Origin: Extensimonas soli
Lineage (GTDB): Bacteria > Pseudomonadota > Gammaproteobacteria > Burkholderiales > Burkholderiaceae_C
NCBI RefSeq assembly: GCF_029211265.1
Contig: NZ_JARGEL010000016.1
Location: 1 to 64,000, forward strand
Direction of reading: 5' to 3'
DNA length: 64,000 nucleotides
Part shown: positions 1-8,859 of the stretch, one piece after another
How the letters are laid out: each line of letters starts with the position of its first letter
Numbering within the stretch: position 1 is the first letter of the stretch
Made by a program: the position numbers and the translations under genes
The notes under the pieces: generated by a model
Seen by the model: only the letters and a program-made list of their open reading frames with translations
Databases searched by the model: none
What the model was told of the DNA's origin: nothing

Positions 1-1
1 A

Positions 2-97
2 TGGAAGTCCCCTGCGGAGTTGTTCCTGCCACAGGGAACTTTCGACTTCCAGGCCTACTGGACCAATATCATCAACCCTGTTGCACTTGGGGCTTGA
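2..97 (+). mobile_element. IS30-type transposase, C-terminal tail (partial)
   Basis: The frame starting at base 2 is open from the window edge to a TGA at 95-97 and encodes about 31 residues that include KSPAELFLP and end in INPVALGA. From memory of the family, this resembles the extreme C-terminus of IS30-family transposases that end in W-x-x-P-A-E-L and a short tail. Only the tail is in the window, so neither completeness nor the inverted repeat can be judged. It ends about 40 bp from the 3' end of yidB, so the element probably inserted just downstream of that gene. The family call is moderate. Confidence 0.5.
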
Positions 98-139
98 ATG
101 CGCCCCTGATGCTGAAACGCTGAAACTTTTTGAAAACGC

Positions 140-553
140 TCAACCGCCTTTGAGCATGCCCAGCAGGCTGCCCATCAAATTGTTCCCTTCTTGGGGTAAC
201 TGACCGCCAGGGGTGAGTTTGTCTATCACCTGGGGCAGCAGTTGCGCGAGCAGCCCGGACGCCTCTTGCGTGGAAAAGCCGAATTTCTCGGCGATGGCCT
301 GAATTTTTTCGCTGCCCAGCACTGCGTGGATTTGTTCGGCAGAAATCGGCTGGTTTTCACCCGTGCCGATCCAGGAGGCGACCACTCCGCCGAGCTCTTG
401 CTGCTCAAAAGCCTGTACCAGGCCGGAAAGACCGGCGCCGCCTTGCCCGCCGAGCAGCTCGGCAACCATTCCCATGGCGCCGCTGCCTTGCTGCGTGTTT
501 TGGCCCGACAGGGCGCCCATGACTCCGCCCGCCAAGTTGTCCAAAAGTCCCAT
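140..553 (-). CDS. yidB: YidB family protein (DUF937)
   Basis: Small glycine-rich protein of 137 residues starting MGLLDNLAGG and ending in a glycine/leucine-rich tail, GSLLGMLKGG. The pattern (hydrophobic start, GGQGGAGLSGL segment, then a helical part with ISAEQIHAVLGSEKIQAIA) is that of the YidB/DUF937 family. I know no established biochemical role for the family. The ATG at 553 is chosen over one ten codons upstream because GGAGAG lies just 5' of it at good spacing. It is the first gene after the IS remnant and appears monocistronic. Confidence 0.8.
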   Translation of the reverse strand: MGLLDNLAGGVMGALSGQNTQQGSGAMGMVAELLGGQGGAGLSGLVQAFEQQELGGVVASWIGTGENQPISAEQIHAVLGSEKIQAIAEKFGFSTQEASGLLAQLLPQVIDKLTPGGQLPQEGNNLMGSLLGMLKGG

Positions 554-611
554 GTCCGCTCTCCAGAAGTGGATGAAGAGCATTCATTGTGCAACAGGCA
601 CCGCCGGTAGA

Positions 612-631
612 GTGGTGTGGTGTGGTGTGGT
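612..631. repeat. GTGGT pentanucleotide tandem repeat, four copies
   Basis: Four perfect consecutive GTGGT units lie in the 106-bp intergenic space between yidB and modD. The tract is outside coding sequence. It could vary by slippage, but no function is evident. Confidence 0.7.
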
Positions 632-659
632 GCGGGGCAGGCGGACGGATATGGAAAAT

Positions 660-1508
660 TCATCCACCCGCGGCGCCTCCGGCCACAAAGTGCACCGCCA
701 CGTCCCGCGGTGCGGCGCTGTAGGGCCAGGAGGACACCAGCAGCGCCGCGCCCGCGGCCACGTAGTCGGCGGCGTTGCCGGGGTGGATGCCGCCGGCGGC
801 CGCGAGCACGGGCGCGAGGCCCTGTGTGCGCAGCTGGTGGGCCAGCGCGGCGAGGGTGTCGGGGTTGAACTTTTCGAGCTGCAGCACGTGGGCACCCGCC
901 TGGGCCCACAGCAGGCCCTCTTCGACGCTGTGCACCTCAACCACCACCTTGCGCTCGGGCTGGCTGGACTGCAGGCGCGCGATCGTGGCTGCGGGGGCTT
1001 CGGTGAGGAACAGCCGGTGCTCGGCGAACAGCAGCAGCGTTTCCGACAGGCCGAGCCGGTGCATGCCCGCACCGCCGGCGCGCACGGCCTTGACGGCCAG
1101 CGCCTTGCTGCCCGGCGGCGTCTTGCGCGTGCAGGCCACGGGGCAAGGCCGGGCGGCAGCCACGAGCGCCGCGGCGGCGCTGGCCAGTCCGCTGGCCCAT
1201 TCGACCAGGGTCTGCGCGACTTTCCACGCGCGGTGCAGGGCGTCGGCGCTGCCCGCGGCGTGCAGGATGGGCTGCTGCGCCGCCAGCGCATCGCCACTCG
1301 CGGCCAGGGCCTGGGCGCGGCAGCCTGCGAGCGTGAACAGGCGCACGGCTTCTTCGACGCCGCACAGCCGCAGGTCTGCGCGCGCCTGAAAGTGCAGCTC
1401 GGCCGCTTGCGCGCCTATGCCCAGGGCCTCGGTCGTGAGGTCGCCGTGCGGCACGTCGTCGGCCAGCAGCGCTGCCAGGACATGGTCGGGGAGTACGCAG
1501 GAAGGCAT
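660..1508 (-). CDS. modD: ModD, quinolinate-phosphoribosyltransferase-like protein of the molybdate locus
   Basis: 282 residues with the type II phosphoribosyltransferase fold of NadC. The diagnostic stretch is TRKTPPGSKALAVKAV followed by GGAGMHRLGLSE, and later LEKFNPDTLAAL and AAGGIHPGNAADY. The HRLGLSE form and the position as last gene after modC favour ModD over true NadC, whose usual motif is closer to HRxGLxD. ModD proteins accompany molybdate transporters, but their reaction is not firmly established. It lies 58 bp after modC on the same strand, so it is probably the last gene of modEABCD. A NAD-biosynthetic NadC remains the alternative. Confidence 0.75.
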   Translation of the reverse strand: MPSCVLPDHVLAALLADDVPHGDLTTEALGIGAQAAELHFQARADLRLCGVEEAVRLFTLAGCRAQALAASGDALAAQQPILHAAGSADALHRAWKVAQTLVEWASGLASAAAALVAAARPCPVACTRKTPPGSKALAVKAVRAGGAGMHRLGLSETLLLFAEHRLFLTEAPAATIARLQSSQPERKVVVEVHSVEEGLLWAQAGAHVLQLEKFNPDTLAALAHQLRTQGLAPVLAAAGGIHPGNAADYVAAGAALLVSSWPYSAAPRDVAVHFVAGGAAGG

Positions 1509-1566
1509 GGCAGTGGTCTCCGTTTTTCGGTGCGTGTCGCAGAAAAGAAAAAGGGAAGGCAGTGCC

Positions 1567-2691
1567 TCAGCCCAGCAGCGCCACGGCCTTGATCTGCGCC
1601 CACACCGGCATGCCCACGGTCAGGTGCAGCTGGTCGCAGGAAAAGCGCGTGATGCGCGCGAGCAGCGGCGTGCCGCCGGCGTCCAGACTTACCAGCATGT
1701 GCGCGGGGGTGTCGGCGCTGGAGATGCCCGTGATGGTGGCAGGCAGGCGGTTGAGGATGGAGCTGCCCGGCGCGGGCGCGAGCGCCACGCTCACGTCGCG
1801 CGCCTGTACCTGCAGGCGTAGGGGCGCACCCGGCGCGAGCGGCGCGGGGTGCGGCGCGAGCAGCTCGCCGCCGGCAAAGCCTAGGCGCAGCAGCTCGTAG
1901 GCGCTGTCGTAGCCCTGCACCGTGGCCTCGATCAGCACGGCGGCGCTGGCGCTTTGCGCCGTGGGCAGGTCTATGCGCGCCAGGGTTGCGCCTATGGGGC
2001 CGCTGGCGAGCACTTGGCCCGCCCCTTTTTCCCCGCCGAGAAATACCAGGTGGTCGGCGAGCTGGATCACCTCGTCGAGCGCGTGCGAGACGTAGAGCAC
2101 GGGGATGTCGAGCTCGGCGCGCAGGCGTGCGAGGTAAGGCAGGATTTCGGCCTTGCGCTGCGCGTCGAGCGCGGCGAGCGGCTCGTCCATGAGCAGCAGC
2201 TGCGGCGCGGTGAGCAGCGCGCGCGCAATGGCCACGCGCTGGCGCTCGCCGCCCGAGAGCGTATCGGGCCGGCGCTGCAACAGGTGGCCTATGCCCAGCA
2301 AGTCGATCGCCTGCGTGCGCGGCACGCGCCGCGCCGCGGCCGGGATGCGCCGCAGGCCGTAGTCGAGGTTGCGCGCCACGTCCAGGTGCGCAAACAGGCT
2401 CGCCTCCTGGAACACGTAGCCGAGCGGGCGCCGGTGCGTGGGCACGAAGTGCCGCGCGTCCTGCCAGACCTCACCGTTGACCGCGAGGTAGCCGCCTGCG
2501 TGCCGCTCCAGCCCGGCGATGGCGCGCAGCAAACTGGTCTTGCCCGAGCCCGAGGCGCCAAACAGCGCCGTGACGCCGTGCCCCGGCAGCTGCAAGTCGG
2601 CGCGCAGCGTGAAGCCGGGGTAGGCGATGGCAAAGCGCGCCGCTATGCCTTGCGCCGTTCCTTGCGCGGGCGCCAATGCAGCTTCAGACAC
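1567..2691 (-). CDS. modC: ModC, molybdate ABC transporter ATPase
   Basis: 374-residue ATPase energising molybdate import with ModA and ModB. It has Walker [10 protein letters not shown], signature [15 protein letters not shown], Walker B LLLMDEP, the switch histidine in YVSHALDEV, and a C-terminal MOP/TOBE domain (about the last 70 residues, [10 protein letters not shown] onward) that binds oxyanion, as in family members of about 350-370 residues. A GTG start at 2691 is preferred: it overlaps the modB stop by a few bases and GGGGAGG sits 7 nt upstream. An upstream ATG exists in the frame but lies deep inside modB. Confidence 0.93.
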   Translation of the reverse strand: MSEAALAPAQGTAQGIAARFAIAYPGFTLRADLQLPGHGVTALFGASGSGKTSLLRAIAGLERHAGGYLAVNGEVWQDARHFVPTHRRPLGYVFQEASLFAHLDVARNLDYGLRRIPAAARRVPRTQAIDLLGIGHLLQRRPDTLSGGERQRVAIARALLTAPQLLLMDEPLAALDAQRKAEILPYLARLRAELDIPVLYVSHALDEVIQLADHLVFLGGEKGAGQVLASGPIGATLARIDLPTAQSASAAVLIEATVQGYDSAYELLRLGFAGGELLAPHPAPLAPGAPLRLQVQARDVSVALAPAPGSSILNRLPATITGISSADTPAHMLVSLDAGGTPLLARITRFSCDQLHLTVGMPVWAQIKAVALLG

Positions 2692-3433
2692 CTGGCTGCC
2701 TCCCCGCGCCGCGGCCGTAGAGCCACAGCAGCACGACGAAGCTGAACGCCAGCATGCCGCCGGCCAGCGCATGCGCCTGGGCGTACTCCATGGCTTCGAC
2801 GTGGTTGTAGATTTGGATGGACACCACGCGCGTCTGCTGCGGGATGTTGCCGCCCATCATCAGCACCACGCCGAACTCGCCCACCGTGTGCGCAAAGCCG
2901 AGCACACCCGCGGTGAAAAAACCCGGCCGCGCGAGCGGCAGCGCGACGCTCACGAAGCGATCCCAAGGCGCTGCGCGCAGGGTGGCGGCGACTTCGAGCG
3001 GGCGCGTGCCCACGGCCGCAAAAGCCTGCTGCAGCGGCTGCACCACGAAGGGCAGCGAATACACCATGGAAGCCAGCACCAGCCCGCCAAAGGTAAAAGG
3101 CAGCAGCCCGAGACCCCACGCCTGCATGAGCCGCCCCACCGGCCCCAGCGGCCCGAGCAGCACGAGCAGGTAAAACCCCAGTACCGTGGGCGGCAGCACC
3201 AGCGGCAGCGCCACCACGGCGCCCACCGGCCCCTTCCACCACGAGCGCGTGCGCGCCAGCCACCAGGCGAGCGGCGTGGCGAGCACGAGCAGCAGCACCG
3301 TGGCCGTGCCCGCAAGGCGCAGGGTCAGCGCAATGGCCGACCAGTCGTCGGGGCCGAGCAGCGAAGACAGTGCCGTCAAGCGCTGGGCTGCGCCGGCGTC
3401 TGGAAGCGGGCTAGAGGACATGGCGGCAGGCAT
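2684..3433 (-). CDS. modB: ModB, molybdate ABC transporter permease
   Basis: 249 residues with five to six hydrophobic segments and the ABC permease loop near [18 protein letters not shown] (the EAA-type motif contacting ModC). It contains the ModB-type sequences [14 protein letters not shown] and [16 protein letters not shown]. The start may be either the first Met or MSSSPL at 3421; the choice barely changes the protein. The 3' end overlaps modC, indicating translational coupling. Confidence 0.93.
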   Translation of the reverse strand: MPAAMSSSPLPDAGAAQRLTALSSLLGPDDWSAIALTLRLAGTATVLLLVLATPLAWWLARTRSWWKGPVGAVVALPLVLPPTVLGFYLLVLLGPLGPVGRLMQAWGLGLLPFTFGGLVLASMVYSLPFVVQPLQQAFAAVGTRPLEVAATLRAAPWDRFVSVALPLARPGFFTAGVLGFAHTVGEFGVVLMMGGNIPQQTRVVSIQIYNHVEAMEYAQAHALAGGMLAFSFVVLLWLYGRGAGRQPGV

Positions 3434-3466
3434 GGCAGAAAGGATGGCGAAGGCATGCGTGCGGGC

Positions 3467-4330
<864 letters not shown>

Positions 4331-5155
4331 TCAGCCCAGCACCGCAAGAATCACGCTAGACGCCTTGAACACGGCGCAGGCACGCAGGCCCGGCGCGAGG
4401 CCGAGGTTGTCCACGCTGTTGCGCGTGAGCACGGCGGTCACGGTCTTGCCGCCCGCGAGCGCCAGGCTCACTTCGGCGCTCACCGGCCCTTCGTGGATGT
4501 GGCTCACTTCGCCCCAGAGCTGGTTGCGCGCGCTCAGCAAGCCCACGCCCGCGGTGCACAGCAGCAGCGAGGACGACTTGACCAGCGCCACCACCTCCTG
4601 GCCCAGCGCCAGACCCAGGTTGTCTGCCGAGGCGCGCGTGATCAGCGCGGTGAGCTCGGTCTGCGCGTCGAGCGCGATGCGCACTTCAAAATCGACGCCG
4701 CCGCCATCGTGCAGCCCCACCACCGTGCCCACGAACTGGTTGCGCGCGCTGGTGCGCACGGCCATGCGGCGCAGCAGCGTCTGGAACTGGTGCACGTCGC
4801 CCGCGTTCAGCGCCTGCATCTGGCCCGCGAGCCGGTCGAGCGCGCCCTGGTATTCCTGCTCCACGGCGCGGTACAGCGCGATCACCTTGCGCCCGTAGTC
4901 GGTCAGGCGCGTGCCGCCGCCGCGTGCGCCCCCGGTACTGCGCAGCACGAGCGGTTCGTCCGCCAGATTGTTCATGGCATCGACCGCATCCCAGGCCGCC
5001 TTGTACGACAAGGGCACGGCCTTGGCCGCCTGCGAGATCGAGCCATGCTCGCCGATGGCTTCGAGCAGGCGGATGCGCGTGGCCCCGAGAAAAGGGCCGA
5101 GTTCGGTTTCGAGCGCCAGCCGACCTATGAGCTTGTTGGACTGAGGGGACATCAT
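4331..5155 (-). CDS. modE: ModE, molybdate-responsive transcriptional regulator
   Basis: About 274 residues. The N-terminal winged HTH (SISQAAKAVPLSYKAAWDAV, about residues 40-60) is followed by two MOP/TOBE domains, each with the N-x-L/F-x-G-x-V-like pattern (SARNQFVGTVVGL and SARNQLWGEVSHI) that form the molybdate sites. This is the full-length ModE architecture. The ATG at 5155 follows an AAGG stretch at suitable spacing; ATG 5152 or GTG 5161 are alternatives. As the first gene of modEABCD with a ModE-like operator just upstream, autoregulation and repression of the uptake genes at high molybdate are likely. Confidence 0.92.
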   Translation of the reverse strand: MMSPQSNKLIGRLALETELGPFLGATRIRLLEAIGEHGSISQAAKAVPLSYKAAWDAVDAMNNLADEPLVLRSTGGARGGGTRLTDYGRKVIALYRAVEQEYQGALDRLAGQMQALNAGDVHQFQTLLRRMAVRTSARNQFVGTVVGLHDGGGVDFEVRIALDAQTELTALITRASADNLGLALGQEVVALVKSSSLLLCTAGVGLLSARNQLWGEVSHIHEGPVSAEVSLALAGGKTVTAVLTRNSVDNLGLAPGLRACAVFKASSVILAVLG

Positions 5156-5174
5156 GGGCACCTTTTTTGTGTAG

Positions 5175-5198
5175 CGAAATATACAAAACTACATAACC
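5175..5198. promoter_or_regulatory. Putative ModE operator between modE and mop
   Basis: A 24-bp stretch begins CGAAATATA and ends CTACATAACC. It agrees at most outer positions with the ModE box of the E. coli modA operator as I remember it (CG..ATAT at one end, CTACATAAC at the other). It lies 20 bp upstream of the modE start in the 230-bp modE/mop divergent region. A weaker partial match, ACATAACG, lies at 5359-5366 before mop. Binding is inferred. Confidence 0.5.
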
Positions 5199-5393
5199 AA
5201 TTTGGCCGATTCCTGACAATCACGACGTGCGGGCATTTTTGTGGCAACCCGCACGGGGCAAGAAAAGAAAAGCATGAGGCGCTATGGTTGTGGATATACA
5301 GGGTTTGCACCTACACTGATCCACGCCATGCAAGAAGCATGCGCGATAGTGCCAAAGACATAACGCCATCATTCCACTTTGAAAGGAAACCCC

Positions 5394-5822
5394 ATGAAAG
5401 TCAGTGCCCGCAACGTCTTTCACGGCAAGGTCAGCGCCATCACCGCCGGTGCGGTGAACAGCGAGGTCGAAATCACCACCGACGGCGGCGACAAGCTCGT
5501 GGCCATCGTCACCCAGGCCAGCGTCAAGGAACTTGGCCTCGCGCCCGGCAAGTCGGCGTTCGCGCTCGTCAAGGCCCCTTGGGTGATGCTGCTCACCGAC
5601 GACGCAGGCGTGCACTTTTCTGCGCGCAACCGCCTGCGCGGCACGGTGAGCAAACTGGTGCCGGGCGCGGTCAACTCCGACGTGGTGCTCACCCTGCCCG
5701 GCGGCAGCCAGGTGCACGCCGTGATCACCTGCGAAGCCGTGCAGGAGCTGGGCCTCAAAGAAGGCAGCCCCGCCACCGCGCTCATCAAGGCCAGCCATGT
5801 GGTGCTGGGCGTGCCGGGGTGA
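5394..5822 (+). CDS. Tandem Mop-domain molybdate-binding protein (molbindin type)
   Basis: 142 residues made of two successive Mop/TOBE repeats: MKVSARNVFHGKVSAI and, about 70 residues later, FSARNRLRGTVSKLVPG; each continues with EVEITT/DVVLTL and A-x-x-T-x-x-A/S-V-xELGL segments. Stand-alone Mop proteins store or buffer molybdate in the cytoplasm. The ATG at 5394 is preceded by AAGGAA at about 6 nt, which favours it over an upstream Met five codons earlier. It is divergent from modE and shares the intergenic region with the ModE-like site. The cas operon starts 76 bp downstream on the same strand. Confidence 0.88.
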   Translation: MKVSARNVFHGKVSAITAGAVNSEVEITTDGGDKLVAIVTQASVKELGLAPGKSAFALVKAPWVMLLTDDAGVHFSARNRLRGTVSKLVPGAVNSDVVLTLPGGSQVHAVITCEAVQELGLKEGSPATALIKASHVVLGVPG

Positions 5823-5842
5823 AGCGCAGGGGGCTTCAGCAA

Positions 5843-5886
5843 TCACGGGTAGCGGCCATGTCCAAGAGGGGACAGGCGACCCGTGA
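5843..5886. promoter_or_regulatory. Extended dyad between mop and cas3
   Basis: Perfect 8-bp arms TCACGGGT (5843-5850) and ACCCGTGA (5879-5886) enclose a second small dyad, TGTCC/GGACA. An A-run follows on the plus strand and there is no T-run, so it is a poor intrinsic terminator for mop. An operator or RNA structure in front of cas3 is possible. Confidence 0.4.
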
Positions 5887-5898
5887 AAAAATGGGGCC

Positions 5899-8175
5899 AT
5901 GAAGCCCAGTGATGCCCCCGCCGCCCATACTGCGCGCAACGCCGACGGCTCCTGGCGCACGCCCCACGCCTTGTCGGCGCATCTGTGTGCCGTTGCGGCG
6001 CTGGCGGCGCAATTTGCAAGCAGCTATGGCGCCGATTGGGCACGCCTGGCCGGCCTGTGGCATGACCTCGGCAAGTACCGGCCGGGCTTTCAGCGCTACC
6101 TGCGCGCCGCCAGCGGCGCCGAGGCCGAGAACGCCCACATCGAAGGTGGCGCCGGGCGCGTGTCGCACTCCACTGCCGGGGCCTTGCTCGCCTGCGAGCG
6201 CTTCGGCACGACGGGCCGGGTGCTGGCCTATCTGATCGCCAGTCACCACGCGGGGCTGTACGACTGGAACTCCGACGCGGGCAGTCTCGAAGCGCGCCTC
6301 GCATCGGAAGGCAGCCGCATCGAGCTGGCCGAAGCGCTCGCTGCGGCGCCGCCCGAGATCCTCGACCACGGTGGTTTTGATCCCAACCTGCGCGCCATTC
6401 CAGGCAGCTCCGCCGGCTTCGCGCTGTGGCTGCGCATGCTGTTCTCGGCGCTGGTCGATGCCGACTTCCTCGACACCGAAGCCTTCATGGACGAAGGCAA
6501 GACGGCCGCGCGCGGCGCCTGGCCGGAACTCGCCGCGCTGCGCACCGCCTTCGACGCCCACATGGCTGAGCTCGCTGCGGCTGCGCCCGACACGCCGGTC
6601 AACCGGCTGCGCGCATGCATCCTCGCCCAGTGCCGCGCCAAGGCCGCAGAAAAGCCTGGCCACTTCTCGCTCACCGTGCCCACCGGCGGCGGCAAGACGC
6701 TGGCGGCCATGGCCTTTGCGTTCGATCACGCCCTCACGCACGGCCAGCGGCGGGTCATCTACGTGATCCCCTACACCAGCATCATCGAGCAGACCGCCGA
6801 TGTATTCCGCGGCATCTTCGGTGAGGCCGTCGTCGAGCACCACAGCAACGCCGAGTCCGACCCCGGCCGCGAGAGCCTGCGCAGCCGCCTCGCGTGCGAG
6901 AACTGGGACGCGCCCATCGTCGTCACCACCAGCGTGCAGTTTTTCGAGTCGCTGTTCGCGGCGCGCACCAGCCGCTGCCGCAAGCTGCACCACATCGCCG
7001 GCAGCGTGGTGGTGCTCGACGAAGCGCAGCTGCTGCCGCCCGAATTCCTGAAGCCGATCCTCGGCGTGCTGAACCTGCTCACGCGACACTACGGCGTCAC
7101 CGTCGTGCTCAGCACCGCCACCCAGCCGGCGCTCGCCCGGCAGGAGTATTTCGACCCGCAGAAAACCATCCATGGGCTCGACGAGGCGCGCGAGCTGATG
7201 CAGGGCGGCCCGCATGTGGAGACGCCGGACGAGCTGTATCGGGATTTGAAGCGCGTCAACGTGCGCCTGCCCGCCGACTGGCAACAGCGCACCACCTGGC
7301 AAGACCTCGCCGCCGAGCTTGCGGCGCACGAAAGCGTGCTCGCCATCGTCAACACCCGCCGCCACGCCGCGGCGCTGCACGCGCTGCTGCCGAAGGACAC
7401 GCTGCACCTGTCGGCGCTGATGTGTGGCGCGCACCGGGCCGATGTGATCGCCGCCATCAAAACGCGCCTCAAGACCGGCGCGCCGACGCGCGTGGTCAGC
7501 ACCCAGCTCGTCGAGGCCGGCGTCGATCTCGACTTCCCCGTCGTCTACCGCGCGCTCGCCGGGCTCGACTCCATCGCCCAGGCCGCCGGGCGCTGCAACC
7601 GCGAGGGCCGCCTGCCCGGTTTGGGCGAGGTGGTGGTGTTCGTGCCGCCCGACGCCGCGCCGCCGGGGCTGCTCGCCAAGGGCGAGGGCGCCTGCCGCAG
7701 CGTGCTGCACGGCCACCAAGGCGACCCGCTAGCCCGTGAGCTGTTCGAGCGCTACTTCCGCCAGCTCTACTACCAGTGCGATCTCGACAAGCACGGCATC
7801 GAAAAGCTGCTCGCCGTGGATGGCAAGACGCTGGCCGTGAACTTCCGCAGCGCCGCCGACAGGTTTCGCCTGATCGACGATGCCGACCAGGCGAGCGTGA
7901 TCGTCCTCTATCGGGGGCCGGATGGGCAGGACGCCACCGTCGATCTGCGCCTCGCGCAACTGCGCAAGGGCGGCGCCGAGCGCTGGCTGCTGCGCGCCTT
8001 GCAGCGCTACACGGTGAGCATCCATCAGCGCGACGCCCGGCGTTTGCTGGCGCAGGGCGACATCGAGGAACTATTGCCGGGCCTGTTCGTGCAGGTGGGC
8101 GATGTGCTCTACGATGCGGTGCTCGGGTTGCGCGTCGCCGACGGCGGCGATCCCGCGCGGCCGCTCATGGTTTGA
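5899..8175 (+). CDS. cas3: Cas3, type I-C HD nuclease-helicase
   Basis: 758 residues. The N-terminal HD nuclease domain shows His28, His55-Asp56 in WHDLGK, His90 and His116-His117. The superfamily 2 helicase follows, with PTGGGKT at 261-267, DEAQ at 374-377, STATQP at 405-410 and motif VI QAAGRCNREG at 561-570. All key residues appear intact, so it should unwind and degrade DNA recruited by Cascade. It is the first gene of the cas operon; cas5c starts 9 bp later. Ribosome-site support is weak (GGGGCC directly before ATG). Confidence 0.96.
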   Translation: MKPSDAPAAHTARNADGSWRTPHALSAHLCAVAALAAQFASSYGADWARLAGLWHDLGKYRPGFQRYLRAASGAEAENAHIEGGAGRVSHSTAGALLACERFGTTGRVLAYLIASHHAGLYDWNSDAGSLEARLASEGSRIELAEALAAAPPEILDHGGFDPNLRAIPGSSAGFALWLRMLFSALVDADFLDTEAFMDEGKTAARGAWPELAALRTAFDAHMAELAAAAPDTPVNRLRACILAQCRAKAAEKPGHFSLTVPTGGGKTLAAMAFAFDHALTHGQRRVIYVIPYTSIIEQTADVFRGIFGEAVVEHHSNAESDPGRESLRSRLACENWDAPIVVTTSVQFFESLFAARTSRCRKLHHIAGSVVVLDEAQLLPPEFLKPILGVLNLLTRHYGVTVVLSTATQPALARQEYFDPQKTIHGLDEARELMQGGPHVETPDELYRDLKRVNVRLPADWQQRTTWQDLAAELAAHESVLAIVNTRRHAAALHALLPKDTLHLSALMCGAHRADVIAAIKTRLKTGAPTRVVSTQLVEAGVDLDFPVVYRALAGLDSIAQAAGRCNREGRLPGLGEVVVFVPPDAAPPGLLAKGEGACRSVLHGHQGDPLARELFERYFRQLYYQCDLDKHGIEKLLAVDGKTLAVNFRSAADRFRLIDDADQASVIVLYRGPDGQDATVDLRLAQLRKGGAERWLLRALQRYTVSIHQRDARRLLAQGDIEELLPGLFVQVGDVLYDAVLGLRVADGGDPARPLMV

Positions 8176-8184
8176 GAATGCCAT

Positions 8185-8859
8185 ATGCCAATGACCAAGA
8201 CCCATTGTCTCGAAGTTCGCGGCGATTTCGCCTGTTTTACCCGGCCCGAGATGAAGGTCGAGCGCGTGAGCTATGACCTCATCACGCCCTCCGCGGCGCG
8301 CGCGGTGTTCGAGGCCATCCTGTGGAAGCCTGCCATCCGCTGGCGGGTGCGGCGCATCGAGGTGCTGGCGCCCATCCGCTGGATCAACCTGCGCCGCAAC
8401 GAGGTGGCGGGCGTGGTCTCCACGCGCAACGTCGAGAGCGCCATGCGCACCGGCAGCGGCGATCTGGCGCTCTACATCGAGGACGAACGCCAGCAGCGCG
8501 CGGGCCTGTTCCTGCGCGACGTCGCGTACCGCCTGCACGCGGAGCTGACCTTGCAACCCAATGCGCCGCCGGGCGAAACGCTCATCAAATACCGCGAGAT
8601 GTTTGAGCGCCGCGCCGGCCGGGGCCAGTGCGTGAACCAGCCGTATCTGGGCTGCCGCGAATTTGCCGCCGCGTTCCGGCTGGTAACGGAATTGGGTAAC
8701 GAGCCGCCACCGATCGCCGAGACGCGCGATCTCGGCTTCATGTTGCACGACCTCGACTTCAACAACCCGGCCGATCCGGTGCCGCGCTTTTTCCGCGCGC
8801 AGCTGACGGGCGGCGTGGTGGAAGTGCCGGACTTCGACGACGCGGAGGTGCGCGCATGA
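8185..8859 (+). CDS. cas5c: Cas5c (Cas5d), crRNA-processing Cascade subunit
   Basis: 224 residues. It opens with a ferredoxin-like RAMP segment (THCLEVRGDFACFTRPEMKV) and the typical SARAVFEAILWKPAIRW, with LRDVAYRLHAELTL and IKYREMFERRAGRGQC further on, all characteristic of the I-C Cas5. In type I-C this subunit replaces Cas6: it cuts the repeat hairpin and holds the crRNA 5' tag. No cas6 is present in the window, which fits. Its stop overlaps the cas8c start (ATGA at 8856), implying coupled translation. Confidence 0.95.
   Translation: MPMTKTHCLEVRGDFACFTRPEMKVERVSYDLITPSAARAVFEAILWKPAIRWRVRRIEVLAPIRWINLRRNEVAGVVSTRNVESAMRTGSGDLALYIEDERQQRAGLFLRDVAYRLHAELTLQPNAPPGETLIKYREMFERRAGRGQCVNQPYLGCREFAAAFRLVTELGNEPPPIAETRDLGFMLHDLDFNNPADPVPRFFRAQLTGGVVEVPDFDDAEVRA

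Noticed and set aside
660-1508. NadC for the first gene after modC
   Set aside because: The HRLGLSE form and the position at the end of the mod operon fit ModD better; a NadC role is kept only as an alternative.
5836-7719. Long minus-strand open frame opposite cas3
   Set aside because: The plus strand carries all Cas3 motifs; the minus frame is low-complexity His/Arg/Gly sequence.
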